Origin: Brumimicrobium salinarum
GTDB lineage: Bacteria; Bacteroidota; Bacteroidia; Flavobacteriales_D; Crocinitomicaceae
Direction of reading: 5' to 3'
Assembly: GCF_002844555.1 (NCBI RefSeq)
Contig: NZ_PJNI01000001.1
Span: 186,001-250,000 of the forward strand
DNA length: 64,000 nt
Below are positions 1 to 9,785 of this stretch, piece by piece. The first letter of the stretch is position 1. The number at the start of each line of letters is the position of its first letter. Under the pieces are notes generated by a model. The model searched no databases. It was not told the DNA's origin and saw nothing but the letters and a program-made list of their open reading frames with translations. Position numbers and translations under genes: made by a program.

Positions 1-14
1 TAATTTATAAATAA

Positions 15-3000
15 CTAAACATTTGTTTTCAATGTCCAATTCAGCTTTTTGTAGACCCAAACTTTGAATCTATAAAGCGTTAAGTACATTGCTGGAACAA
101 TTACAAGTGTTAGGAAGGTTGCGAATGTTAATCCGTAAATAATCGTCCATGCCATTGGCGAGAAGAACATATTGTTATCTCCACCGATGAAGATATTTGG
201 ATCGTAATTCGTAAGCAATCCTACAAAATCAATATTAAGACCTATTGCTAACGGAAGTAAACCAAGAACGGTTGTAATCGCGGTTAGCAATACCGGACGT
301 AAACGTACTTTTCCACCTTGAATTGTCGCTTTTAACACTTCTTCGTCTGGTTCTAAATCCGTTTCTTCCAATTTCATTTCATCTCGTTTTTCTCTTCGGA
401 TTAAATTGGTATAGTCAATTAATACTATGGAGTTGTTTACCACAACACCAGCCAAGGAAATAATACCAATCATGGTCATCATAATCACGAAGGTTTGTCC
501 GCTAATGGCTAATCCTAAGAATACTCCGATGAAAGAAAGTAATACCGAGAACAAAATAATTGCAGGTGTTGAATACGAGTTAAACTGCGTTACGATAATC
601 AAAAGAATAAGGAAAACCGCAATTAAAAGGGCATTACTTAAGAATGCCATTTCTTCAGCTTGCTCATCTTGCTGACCCGTAAAGCTGTATTTCACTTCTT
701 TCGGAAGATTATCTTCAGCAACATAATCCATCATCTTTTCTTTCAAGACTTGAACAACTTCGTTGGCGTTATATCCTTCCGTTACATCAGAAGAAATAAT
801 CACTTTTGAAGTTTGATCTTCTCGCACAACTCCAGTATAGGAAATATTCTCTTTTGGTTCTTTAATCACACTTCGAATCGGAATGTTAAGCAATTGACCT
901 GTGTTGTTTCTAAACATTAGTTTTTGATCCAACAAAGCATCCAAATTATAACGAGAGTTTTGCTTAAAGCGAACCACCATATCGTAGTTTTCTTCATCTT
1001 TCGTATACGTAGCGACGTCTTCACCTAACAATGCTTTACGAATTGCCATTCCAACTTGGGTTGTAGAAGCATTTAGTTTTCTCACCTGCGTACGATCTAC
1101 CTCAATTGGAATCTCAGGTCGTGTAGCTTCAACGTTCAGTTTTAACTCATCGACACCTTCTACACCCTCACGATCGAGGTATTGTTTTACCTCAGTGGCT
1201 ACAATAATTAATTCTTTGTAATCTCCCTTCTTAGTATTGATTAATTCAATATTAATTGGTGAAGCTTGAGGTGGTCCCATCTCGTTTTTCTTGATAGAAA
1301 TCTGAACATCAGCTGGTAAAATTCCTTTTAACTCATTCTGCAATTTCGTTAAAATATAACCTGTTGTATTGATAGAATCTCTGTATTGGAACTCCGTAAA
1401 GTCAATGGTGATTCTCGCCTTGTGTGGCGTATCTCCCATGTCCATTCCTTGTTCACTCGTTCCTTTTCCAACCTGAGCAATAATAGATTGAACAAGGTCT
1501 GATTTCTTAATGTTATTTGGATCAGAACCTTCAGTGTATGGACTTAAAATCTCATTGATTTTTTCTTCTACTAACAATGCTGATTTATTCGTTTCCAAAA
1601 TATCTGTTCCAATTGGATGCGTAATAAATACGTTAGCGTATTTCGGCTGATTTGAAGGGAAGAACTCTACTTTTGGCTGGTTCAGTGCAAAAACAATCAC
1701 AGAAACAATCAATAAAACGAATGTTCCAACAATAAATATAATTGGTCTTGAACCTTTTAAAGCAAAAGTTAAGAAATTCTCATACCATCTTTCCAAAACA
1801 GGTAATATTTTCTCTTGGAAAACTGCAGTTCCTGGGAAGAAAACAAAAGTATTGAGTAATGAAATTAAACCAATTAACATAACAACGTTTCCGAATGTCG
1901 TTAAATTGACCATTACCAAAGCAAAACCAACTCCAACAAAAATTAAACTATAAATTAAACTCTTCGTTTTTCTTGGCTTTCTTTCTTCAACCTTCATGTA
2001 GATTGCTGTTAACACAGGGTTGATAACTAAAGCCACGAAAAGAGAAGATCCCAATACAATCATCAAGGTAATTGGAAGATATTTCATGAACTCTCCAAAA
2101 ATTCCGGGCCAAATTGCTAAAGGAACAAAGGCTGCTAAAGTTGTTGCAGTAGACGCAATAATTGGCCAAGCTACTTCACTTACTCCATAAATTGCCGCTT
2201 TAAACGGTGGATAGCCTTCTTCGTCCATTAAACGATAGATGTTTTCTACCACCACAATTCCGTTGTCGACCAACATTCCAAGTGCGAGTACCAAAGCAAA
2301 AAGAACAATGGTGTTTAGGGTTACGCCCATTACTTGAAGAATCATGAATGACATCAACATAGAAAGCGGAATAGCTACACCAACAAACATGGCGTTTCTC
2401 GCTCCTAAGAAGAACAGTAAAACAATAGTTACCAAAATCACCCCGAAAACGATAGAGTTCTCTAGGTTTGAAACCATGTCTCGTGTTTGGTCTGATTGGT
2501 CGTTGGTAATCGAAACGTTTACTCCTTTCGGAATTACATTGTCATCTTTTGCTTGTTGAACAAGCGCGTTAATTTTATCTGCCGCATCTAACAAGTTTTC
2601 TCCACCTTGTTTAATAATGTCAAGCATTACCACAGGCGCACCAAACTCACGAGCAAAAGAAGTTGTATCGCCATCACCAAAATATACGTCTGCAATGTCT
2701 TTCAACTTTACAGGCATATAATCTTGCTGCTTCACGATGATTTCTCCCAGCTCTTCGGCATCTTTAAATTCACCATCAATCATGATGGTTTTACGCATTC
2801 CATTCATCAAGATTTCACCTCCTGAAATGGTTGCATGTTCTGATGAAATTGCATTTTCAATATCGGTTAGAGACACCTGAACTGCTTCCGCCTTTAATCG
2901 ATCAACATCAATACGCATTTCTTCTTCTTGAACTCCACGAATATTCACTTCGTTGATTTCAGAAAGGTCTTCCACCAAGTCTTTTAAGTCTTCGGCAATT

Positions 3001-3491
3001 TCTTTAAGCACCTTTGGACTTTTCCCACTCAGGTTAATGTTCATGATTGGGAAATCACTTGGGTTAATCTCAAAGATATTCGGTTCAACAGGAAGTTCGG
3101 GGAAGTCGGTTTCAGCTCTCGCTTGATCCACCGCGTCCTTTACCTTGTTTAGTCCATCGTTGACGTTTATTCCAAACTCAAATTTCACACGTACGGTAGT
3201 GTAACCATGTTGCGAATCAGAGTTGATCTCATCCACTTTTTTAATGGTCTTCACTTCCTTTTCAATTGCCTCTGCAATCTTCTCCGACATATATTTTGGA
3301 GAAGAACCGGGTTTTGCAATACCGATATAAATTTCGGGAATCTGTAACTCTGGAAAGTTTTCTTTAGGCATCGATTGGTAGGAGAACATTCCACCAATAA
3401 ATAAGATTGCAATAATCAAGAAAACCGTTTTGGAGTTATTTACCGACCAATTCGATATTCCAAAAAGCTTTTTTTTATTTTTCTCTTCCAT
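15..3491 (-). CDS. RND efflux pump inner-membrane permease (AcrB/HAE1 type)
   Basis: Proton-driven inner-membrane pump that should work with the adaptor and TolC channel encoded just upstream. At 1158 residues it is slightly longer than AcrB. One membrane helix lies near residues 22-40, followed by a large periplasmic loop, a helix block near 345-500, a second periplasmic loop, and a last helix block near 970-1145. The fourth-helix motif near residue 408 reads GMLVDNGIVVVEN, so one Asp of the AcrB Asp-Asp pair is Asn. The tenth-helix motif near 1017 reads VVVNNSIVLID and lacks the AcrB Lys. This pattern is frequent in Bacteroidota and SwrC-like pumps, so the substrate cannot be inferred from AcrB. 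It is the last gene of the operon, with 4 nt between it and the adaptor. Confidence 0.93.
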   Translation of the reverse strand: MEEKNKKKLFGISNWSVNNSKTVFLIIAILFIGGMFSYQSMPKENFPELQIPEIYIGIAKPGSSPKYMSEKIAEAIEKEVKTIKKVDEINSDSQHGYTTVRVKFEFGINVNDGLNKVKDAVDQARAETDFPELPVEPNIFEINPSDFPIMNINLSGKSPKVLKEIAEDLKDLVEDLSEINEVNIRGVQEEEMRIDVDRLKAEAVQVSLTDIENAISSEHATISGGEILMNGMRKTIMIDGEFKDAEELGEIIVKQQDYMPVKLKDIADVYFGDGDTTSFAREFGAPVVMLDIIKQGGENLLDAADKINALVQQAKDDNVIPKGVNVSITNDQSDQTRDMVSNLENSIVFGVILVTIVLLFFLGARNAMFVGVAIPLSMLMSFMILQVMGVTLNTIVLFALVLALGMLVDNGIVVVENIYRLMDEEGYPPFKAAIYGVSEVAWPIIASTATTLAAFVPLAIWPGIFGEFMKYLPITLMIVLGSSLFVALVINPVLTAIYMKVEERKPRKTKSLIYSLIFVGVGFALVMVNLTTFGNVVMLIGLISLLNTFVFFPGTAVFQEKILPVLERWYENFLTFALKGSRPIIFIVGTFVLLIVSVIVFALNQPKVEFFPSNQPKYANVFITHPIGTDILETNKSALLVEEKINEILSPYTEGSDPNNIKKSDLVQSIIAQVGKGTSEQGMDMGDTPHKARITIDFTEFQYRDSINTTGYILTKLQNELKGILPADVQISIKKNEMGPPQASPINIELINTKKGDYKELIIVATEVKQYLDREGVEGVDELKLNVEATRPEIPIEVDRTQVRKLNASTTQVGMAIRKALLGEDVATYTKDEENYDMVVRFKQNSRYNLDALLDQKLMFRNNTGQLLNIPIRSVIKEPKENISYTGVVREDQTSKVIISSDVTEGYNANEVVQVLKEKMMDYVAEDNLPKEVKYSFTGQQDEQAEEMAFLSNALLIAVFLILLIIVTQFNSYSTPAIILFSVLLSFIGVFLGLAISGQTFVIMMTMIGIISLAGVVVNNSIVLIDYTNLIRREKRDEMKLEETDLEPDEEVLKATIQGGKVRLRPVLLTAITTVLGLLPLAIGLNIDFVGLLTNYDPNIFIGGDNNMFFSPMAWTIIYGLTFATFLTLVIVPAMYLTLYRFKVWVYKKLNWTLKTNV

Positions 3492-3495
3492 TGTT

Positions 3496-4623
3496 TTATT
3501 TTATCTCAATTCGAACACGATCTCCATCAGTGATTCCACGACCACCAGCAGAAACAACAATATCTCCTTCTTTTATCTCATCTTCCAACACATTGATTGC
3601 TGCTTTCCCTTGGTATTCACTAAGGATCTCAACCATCAATTGATGAGCGATATAATTTTCTCCTTCTTTCTTCAAAACAAAAAGATAGTCTTCGTTTTTC
3701 TGTGTTTTTAGCAATGCTGCTGCAGGAACGATAGTTGTGCTGTCTACAACCAAGTCAGTAATGTGCATTTCTGCCAACATATTTGGAAGCAAATCGTCGT
3801 TATCATTTATATCTGCCTTCACTCTAAAAGTTCTATTGGTAGGATTGATAAAACGACCCACCGAAGTGATTTCTAAATCGAAAGTATCTTTTAAAGTAGG
3901 AACATACACCTCAACCTTAGATCCTTCTTTTACAGTTCTGTAATAGTGTTCGGAAATATTTCCAGTTACTCGAACATCCTCATTGTTTACCAATCTTAAA
4001 ATTGGAGATTGTGCACTTGCCATTTCTCCTTCGTGCGTAACAATTTCATCAATAGTTCCTGCGTAAGGCGCACGAACTATTGTTTTAGAAGATTGTGTTT
4101 TTAAAGTCTTCAATTGTGACTTTAAAGCTTTTGTCTGGTTTTTTGCTTGTTTCAATTCAAACTCAGTTCCTACTCCTCTTTCAAAAAGTTGTTCTTGTTT
4201 GTCTAAGTTGTATTCTGCAAATTCCAGTTGTGTTTCTAATTCTTTGATGTTACTTCTTAGAATCTCAGTATCAATTCTAGCCAGAATTTGTCCTTTAGAA
4301 ACCATTTGACCTTCTTTTACAGGAATTGATTTAATTAAGCCATTCGCTTCGGCAATAATCATTGCTTGTTTATCTGTTTCAATATCACCTTGAACCACAA
4401 CTTTATGCTTAAAAGTTCCTTCTTCCACTTTCATGGCTTCAACTAAAGGTAGCATTTTAACCTTTGCAGTATCCATGCTTTTAATTTGTTCATCGAGTTC
4501 TGCGAGTTGAACTTTAAGATCTGCTCTTTTGTTTTTCAACTTGTCCAATTTTGTATTTGAACTACAAGCAACTACTGTTGAAATTACGCCTAATACCAGT
4601 AGTGATTTAATATATTTTCTCAT
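3496..4623 (-). CDS. RND efflux periplasmic adaptor (membrane fusion protein), lipoprotein
   Basis: Adaptor that joins the RND pump to the TolC-like channel across the periplasm. The 375-residue protein starts with a lipoprotein signal ending at Cys20 (STVVAC). A short charged coiled coil follows (about 26-50), then the split lipoyl/barrel-sandwich halves (around 85-120 and 180-210) flanking an alpha-hairpin (about 115-175), a beta-barrel and a membrane-proximal domain. This is the HlyD/AcrA layout. It sits between the TolC and pump genes with 4 and 15 nt gaps, so the three are surely one transcript. Confidence 0.92.
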   Translation of the reverse strand: MRKYIKSLLVLGVISTVVACSSNTKLDKLKNKRADLKVQLAELDEQIKSMDTAKVKMLPLVEAMKVEEGTFKHKVVVQGDIETDKQAMIIAEANGLIKSIPVKEGQMVSKGQILARIDTEILRSNIKELETQLEFAEYNLDKQEQLFERGVGTEFELKQAKNQTKALKSQLKTLKTQSSKTIVRAPYAGTIDEIVTHEGEMASAQSPILRLVNNEDVRVTGNISEHYYRTVKEGSKVEVYVPTLKDTFDLEITSVGRFINPTNRTFRVKADINDNDDLLPNMLAEMHITDLVVDSTTIVPAAALLKTQKNEDYLFVLKKEGENYIAHQLMVEILSEYQGKAAINVLEDEIKEGDIVVSAGGRGITDGDRVRIEIK

Positions 4624-4638
4624 CGGTCTTTATTACTA

Positions 4639-5964
4639 TTATTTTCTAATTAATTTATTGTATAACTTGTCTAATTCTAATTTAGTGTTAAACACTTCCA
4701 TCATGGCATTCACATAGTTTGTTTGAGCCTGAACAAGTTGATTGTATTTTTGCGTTACAATGATGCTATTTTCTTTTCCAATTTCAGCTTTGATCATAGA
4801 ATTATCATGGATTTTTCTTGCTAACTCAACATTCTTTTTTTGCAACTCAAGATTTGTTTGAGCACTTTTCAGATCATTCTTAATCTGTATTTCTTGTCCT
4901 GCTAAAGAACGATGATATTCTTGAACATTTAACTGATCTTGCTTAATGGCAATTTTAGCCTTCTGAATTTTAGCCCATCTTTCTCCTCCAGCAAAAATTG
5001 GAACAGTTAATTTCAATCCCCAAACCGTTTGATCGAACCATTTTCCTCCCGATCTAAAAAAGTCAAACTCGGATCTATAAGCATCGTATTGATGATTAAA
5101 AAATGCAGACAATTGAGGATAGTTTCCCATTTTCATGTTTTTCAAATCATATTCAGAAATTTTGACTTGCTTTCTAAGGATGTCTAATTGTAGATTATCT
5201 TCATAAGAACCAGACAGGTCAAGCTGTTTGTCTAGAAGCAAATCATCCAAATCTTCAGTTAAAGAAATTTCTTCATCTATCGGATAGGCCATTGACATTT
5301 TCAACATAATTAACGCGTTTTCATGCGCTGCTTGTGCTGCTACTAAATTGGCTTGTGCAGAAAGTAAGGAAAACTCTGTTTGATCTACTTCTTCTTTGGT
5401 AATCAACCCAACTTCATAAAGATCACGTTGCTTATTGATTAACTTTTCTGTCAAATTAACTAAAGTGTCAACAAAGTTTTTGTTTCTTTCACTAATCAAT
5501 ACCATCTGATAAGCTTGCGTTACGTTTGACAAAACTTCTTGCTCTGAACTTTTAATGTTTGTTGCCACAAATTCAGTGTAAAAATTAGCCACTTGCAAAG
5601 CAATAATGTAAGAACCATTAAAGATGAGCTGATTTGCAGAAACTCCTGCATCTGCACTAAACTCCTGACCAAAAGAAACTTCGATATCTTCTCCTGGCAT
5701 TCCCATCAAAGCACCATCTAAAACTTGGGTTGGTAAATTAATGAGCTGTTGAAAGTTAACCTCTCCATTGATTTGAGGTAAACCCATTGCACGTGTTTCT
5801 ACTACTTGTTTTTCGGCAGACTCTAAATCCAACTGTGCCCGTTGAACTTGCTCTGCATTTTCTAAAGCATAAGACTGCGCTTCAAAAAGTGAAAATTGCT
5901 GTGCTATTGATGAAACACTCACCAAGAGCACCGTTGTTAGCATTAATAATTTTAAACGATTCAT
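4639..5964 (-). CDS. TolC-family outer membrane efflux channel
   Basis: Outer-membrane exit duct of the tripartite efflux system. The 441-residue protein has a cleavable signal peptide (about 1-21, ending SSIAQQ) and two long helical repeats rich in Glu, Gln and Ala, typical of the outer membrane efflux protein family. The start codon overlaps the stop codon of the TetR gene (TAATG), so the two are translationally coupled. Order regulator-TolC-adaptor-pump is common in Bacteroidota. Confidence 0.92.
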   Translation of the reverse strand: MNRLKLLMLTTVLLVSVSSIAQQFSLFEAQSYALENAEQVQRAQLDLESAEKQVVETRAMGLPQINGEVNFQQLINLPTQVLDGALMGMPGEDIEVSFGQEFSADAGVSANQLIFNGSYIIALQVANFYTEFVATNIKSSEQEVLSNVTQAYQMVLISERNKNFVDTLVNLTEKLINKQRDLYEVGLITKEEVDQTEFSLLSAQANLVAAQAAHENALIMLKMSMAYPIDEEISLTEDLDDLLLDKQLDLSGSYEDNLQLDILRKQVKISEYDLKNMKMGNYPQLSAFFNHQYDAYRSEFDFFRSGGKWFDQTVWGLKLTVPIFAGGERWAKIQKAKIAIKQDQLNVQEYHRSLAGQEIQIKNDLKSAQTNLELQKKNVELARKIHDNSMIKAEIGKENSIIVTQKYNQLVQAQTNYVNAMMEVFNTKLELDKLYNKLIRK

Positions 5965-6577
5965 TACTTTTCTTTATTTTTCATGTTTTTGTTCATTAAC
6001 TCTCTCCCTTTATCATTGACAATGCCTCTTAACTGAAACAGAACAATTTGTTCTAAAAGTTCTCCATATTGATTATTTTCAACATCAAAAATATCACTAT
6101 CGGTCATCATACTCACCATAGACAAGTAAATGCCCGACATTGTTTTAGGATCTAAATTAGAAATATACAAACCTTCTTTTTGTCCCCTAATGATATTTTC
6201 TGTAATTTGATTAGAAATAAAATCAAACCTATGTTGTCTTATGATAATCCAAGTCTCTGGATAGTACTTTTGTAAATCATAAAAAACGGATGTATGAATT
6301 TCTGTAAATAATCGCGTTGAGTATTCACTTATACTCATTAACGCATCAATTGCATTTTCTGATTTAAGTCTTCCAACTTCACAAGCTTTACGATTTTTTT
6401 CAATTAAAGTCTTTACAATACATTCTACCAATTCATTTTTATCTTTGAAATAATTGTAAATGGTTTTTTTGACATACCAAGAGATTTCGCAAGGTCATCC
6501 ATTGGTACAGAACGAATTCCATGTCGCAAACAAACCAGTGCAGACTGTTCTATTATTTCTTCTCGCTTTTTATCCAT
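5964..6577 (-). pseudogene. TetR/AcrR-family repressor of the efflux operon, frameshifted in a 7-base run
   Basis: The N-terminal helix-turn-helix starts at an ATG at 6577-6575 and reads MDDLAKSLGMSKK, as in TetR regulators. The frame then breaks at a run of seven T (6464-6470, A on the coding strand). With eight bases the protein continues TIYNYFKDKNELVE, the classic TetR recognition helix, into the ligand domain and ends at 5964 after 204 residues. As read, the 5' frame stops about 15 codons after the run, and the 3' part could only start at a TTG. Likely role: local repressor of the TolC-adaptor-pump genes, which it overlaps by one base. Either a sequencing undercall or a real mutation that would derepress efflux. 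Confidence 0.85.
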
Positions 6578-6608
6578 TAGGCCGCAAAACTACAAATAAA
6601 AAAAACGA

Positions 6609-6638
6609 AGGAAACTATTTATACATTAAAAGTTTCCT
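6609..6638. promoter_or_regulatory. 8-bp inverted repeat, possible TetR operator
   Basis: Perfect arms AGGAAACT (6609-6616) and AGTTTCCT (6631-6638) separated by 14 nt, about 32 nt upstream of the TetR start codon. The distance and symmetry fit an autoregulatory TetR operator, but no binding data exist and only one copy was noticed. The operator role is inference. Confidence 0.4.
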
Positions 6639-6808
6639 GTTTTTAACAATAATTTAATTTACAAGACAATTAAATCCATGATTACTGACTCCAAACATTT
6701 TAAAAACAACTGTTTAAACTATCATTTAAAATTAAAAAAAGCTTCAATAAAAATATTTTATTTAGGAAACGTTATTCTATTTTAAAGGTTTAAAGTAGAT
6801 TTGCTATC

Positions 6809-7264
6809 ATGGCAATTCAAATATATACTGATGGTGCAGCAAAAGGAAATCCTGGTCCTGGTGGTTACGGTGCACTTCTAAGATTTAAAGGACAAGAAAA
6901 AGAACTTTCTGAAGGTTTTAGAAAAACAACCAATAACAGAATGGAGTTACTGGCTGTTATTGTTGCTTTAGAAGCGCTAAAATCTTCAAAACATCCGGTG
7001 ACCATATATTCAGATTCGAAATATGTAGTAGATGCAGTTGACAAAGGATGGGTATTTAATTGGCAGAAAAAAGGGTTTAAAGACAAAAAGAACGTTGATT
7101 TATGGGAACGTTATTTGAAACTCCATAAAATCTACAAACCGAAATTTATATGGGTAAAAGGACATGCTGGTCATGCTGAAAATGAGCGGTGTGATCAATT
7201 GGCGGTAAAAGCTGCAGAAGGGACCGATCTTCAAATTGATGAAGGTTATGAAAATTTAAGCTAA
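6809..7264 (+). CDS. rnhA: Ribonuclease HI
   Basis: Degrades the RNA strand of RNA-DNA hybrids in the cytoplasm. The 151-residue protein is the normal bacterial length. The four metal-binding carboxylates are visible: Asp8 (IYTDGAAKGNPGPGG), Glu46 (NNRMELLAV), Asp69 (YSDSKYV) and Asp129, with the basic handle region around 85-100 and the flexible His loop KGHAGHAENE at 118-126. Transcribed divergently from the efflux operon. Confidence 0.95.
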   Translation: MAIQIYTDGAAKGNPGPGGYGALLRFKGQEKELSEGFRKTTNNRMELLAVIVALEALKSSKHPVTIYSDSKYVVDAVDKGWVFNWQKKGFKDKKNVDLWERYLKLHKIYKPKFIWVKGHAGHAENERCDQLAVKAAEGTDLQIDEGYENLS

Positions 7265-7410
7265 AAAAGGCCTTCTAGTTTAAAAACACACCTTGACATT
7301 CATAAAAAACCAAGGGTAAACCCTAATTATAAGCCATTTAACACAAATAAAACTAATTTCATTAGGTTTTAAAAATAAATATAACATACTTTTATTAAAA
7401 ACTTAATGTA

Positions 7411-8817
7411 ATGAGAAAACTAATTCTATTTGCTATTTTTTCAAGTTTAACTATGTGTTTTGCATACACACAAGACACCTGCTTAGTAGATACTACCTAT
7501 TTTTACGAATTTATACCTAACACATTAAACAAAAAGGTAAAAGCAAGATCTTTTAGAACATATAATTCCTCAAATGATTTAACAGAAAGTATTTACCAAA
7601 ACTGGAATTCAGGCACAAATTCATGGGAGAATAATTATAAGACTAATGTATTGTACGCCGGTAATAATAAAACAGATGAAATTTCTTACATCTGGAGCTC
7701 TGGATCATGGGTGAAAAATAGAAAAACCCGTTATACCTTCGATGCAAATAATAACAGAACTGAAGAATTGAGGCAAGAATGGAACGCGAGTACAACAAGT
7801 TGGGAAAATATTGAAAAATACAACTACGATTATGATGCAAATAATAATAAAACAGAAAAAGCTTATTATTTCTGGGATTTAGGTTCTTGGGAAATTTCGT
7901 GGAAAACTAACTACTCTTATGATGCAAATAACAACCAAATCGAGGAAACATATTTTGAATTAAATACGAGCACAAATTCATTAGAAAAAAAGACAAAACA
8001 CACTTTTTTATATGATGGAAATAACAATAAAGAAGAGGATTTAAAACAAATTTGGGATATGGGCACAAGCACATGGATTAACGATTCAAAAAAAAATACG
8101 TCTTACGATAGTAATAACAATCAAATAACGTACGTTCATAAATTGTGGAATGTACATTCTTGGAAAAAGAACTATAAAACTATCTCTTCTTATGATGCAA
8201 TGAATAATCGAATTAAAATAGTTGGACAAAATTGGAATACAACTACAAACGTTTGGGAAGATAATGCGAGAAACAGTTTTTCCTACGATGGTAATAATAA
8301 TCTAACCGAAAACCTCTACGAACAATGGAATGGAAGTTCGTGGATAAAGAAGAATAAATTCACGTATACATACGACGGAAATGACAATAATATAGAATAC
8401 CGTAAGCAAGATTGGTCTTCTGGTCAATGGATTAATAATGTTTTGGAGATATATGAATACGACTCAAGTGGAAAGAAACTGGCGTATGATTTATATAACA
8501 ACTGGAATAATACAGACCAATACTTTGAAAATCATAATCGTGAAGAGTATTTTTATGTTTGTAACGCAATAAGCGGACTAAAGAAAAAACACAGTAAAAT
8601 TAATTTCAATATTTATCCTAATCCTACAAGTAAACACATCATTATTCAATCAGAAAACTTTGGCGCTTATAGTATTTATGAAGTTTCAGGAAAAAGGGTT
8701 AAATCATTTTCGATAAATAAAAGTAATCAACAAATTTCTATTGAGGCATTAAATCCAGGGATTTACCTCCTAATAGAAGAAGCGAGTGGAGCATCAAAGA
8801 AAATAATTATCCGATAA
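7411..8817 (+). CDS. Secreted asparagine-rich repeat protein with T9SS sorting domain
   Basis: The 468-residue protein has a signal peptide (about 1-21, ending CFAYTQ), then roughly ten degenerate repeats of 28-34 residues (about 60-390). Each has the form YDxNNNxTE, a Trp, a short loop, W, then K and aromatic residues before the next YD. The end (about 405-468) is a type A T9SS sorting domain with IYPNPTSKHIIIQS and a final KKIIIR. It is therefore expected on the cell surface or in the medium. The repeats recall YD-type beta repeats but I do not assign a function. The gene contains an intact nine-A run. Confidence 0.85.
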   Translation: MRKLILFAIFSSLTMCFAYTQDTCLVDTTYFYEFIPNTLNKKVKARSFRTYNSSNDLTESIYQNWNSGTNSWENNYKTNVLYAGNNKTDEISYIWSSGSWVKNRKTRYTFDANNNRTEELRQEWNASTTSWENIEKYNYDYDANNNKTEKAYYFWDLGSWEISWKTNYSYDANNNQIEETYFELNTSTNSLEKKTKHTFLYDGNNNKEEDLKQIWDMGTSTWINDSKKNTSYDSNNNQITYVHKLWNVHSWKKNYKTISSYDAMNNRIKIVGQNWNTTTNVWEDNARNSFSYDGNNNLTENLYEQWNGSSWIKKNKFTYTYDGNDNNIEYRKQDWSSGQWINNVLEIYEYDSSGKKLAYDLYNNWNNTDQYFENHNREEYFYVCNAISGLKKKHSKINFNIYPNPTSKHIIIQSENFGAYSIYEVSGKRVKSFSINKSNQQISIEALNPGIYLLIEEASGASKKIIIR

Positions 8818-8984
8818 TATTTTTGTAATGATTCAATATTAAGTGTAGAGTATTTAGTGTTTAACGGAGTGTTAATTGTTAATTGTCAATTCCCTAACCA
8901 TTACTTTCTCCAATAAATAGTGTTTTACAAATCAAAATTATTTTCTTGACAAGATTCTGATGGAGTAAAACTCCGAAAGATCCT

Positions 8985-9015
8985 TTGATTTTCCACTAAT
9001 CGAATATTATCTTTG
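8985..9015 (+). promoter_or_regulatory. Bacteroidota-type promoter for pxpABC
   Basis: A -33 TTG (8985-8987) and a -7 TATCTTTG (9008-9015) with 20 nt between match the phylum consensus TTG-N19-TAnnTTTG. The -7 box ends 44 nt before the pxpA start. Confidence 0.6.
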
Positions 9016-9059
9016 GGAAACAAGCGGACAAGCAATTAATTAATCCTTATATTCCTGCC

Positions 9060-9785
9060 ATGCAAAAAATGGAAATCAACATCAATGCAGATTTAGGAGA
9101 AATGGCCGGACAGGATGAAGCAATTATGCCTTATCTTTTTTCTTGCAATATTGCTACGGGTGGACACATCGGTGATGAGGAGTCGATGAGAAAAACAATA
9201 GAGTTGGCGAATGAGCATCGCGTAAAAATTGGTGCACACCCTTCTTATCCCGATACAAATAATTTTGGTAGAGTTCGTCCAGAAATCAGCGATTCAGCAT
9301 TAAAAGAAAGTTTAAAAAAGCAGCTTTACAATTTCTATGAGTTAGCAGCAAAAATAGAAGTTGAAATTCATCACATTAAGCCACATGGTGCGCTTTATCA
9401 TGATGTAGCAAATGATAAAAATAAAGCAGCATTATTTTTAACCATTTTGGATGAATTAGGATTAAAAACTTCAATTTATACGTTAAAAGATGGATTTTTG
9501 AACGAATTTGGTCAAAAAGAGCACAAAATCTATTTTGAAGCATTTATCGATAGAAGATACAAAGACGATTTGAATTTGGTAAACCGAAAAGAAAGTCACG
9601 CTTTGATTAACGAAGCTAAAAGAGTTTGGGAGCAATTAGAATCAATGTATTACCATGAAAAAGTAAAAGTTGAAACTGGAAATTTTGTTCCATTAAAAGC
9701 AGATACTTATTGTTTACATGGCGATCATCCCAATGCTTTGGAAATTCTTCAGTATATTTATCGTAAAGTGAATCAAAACAAATGA
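9060..9785 (+). CDS. pxpA: 5-oxoprolinase subunit A (LamB/YcsF family)
   Basis: Subunit of the ATP-dependent prokaryotic 5-oxoprolinase PxpABC, which opens pyroglutamate (a damage product of glutamine) to glutamate. The 241 residues match the family length. Signature motifs are present: INADLGE near the N-terminus, NIATGGHIGD, KIGAHPSYPD and HIKPHGALYHD, and the late THGD-like CLHGDHPNA. It overlaps pxpB by 4 nt (ATGA). A second ATG is three codons in (MEININADLG); the upstream ATG is chosen on length. Confidence 0.93.
   Translation: MQKMEININADLGEMAGQDEAIMPYLFSCNIATGGHIGDEESMRKTIELANEHRVKIGAHPSYPDTNNFGRVRPEISDSALKESLKKQLYNFYELAAKIEVEIHHIKPHGALYHDVANDKNKAALFLTILDELGLKTSIYTLKDGFLNEFGQKEHKIYFEAFIDRRYKDDLNLVNRKESHALINEAKRVWEQLESMYYHEKVKVETGNFVPLKADTYCLHGDHPNALEILQYIYRKVNQNK

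Noticed and set aside
5964-6431. Stand-alone 155-residue gene from a TTG start
   Set aside because: It lacks the DNA-binding half, which is present just upstream in another frame. One missing base in a T7 run explains both parts.
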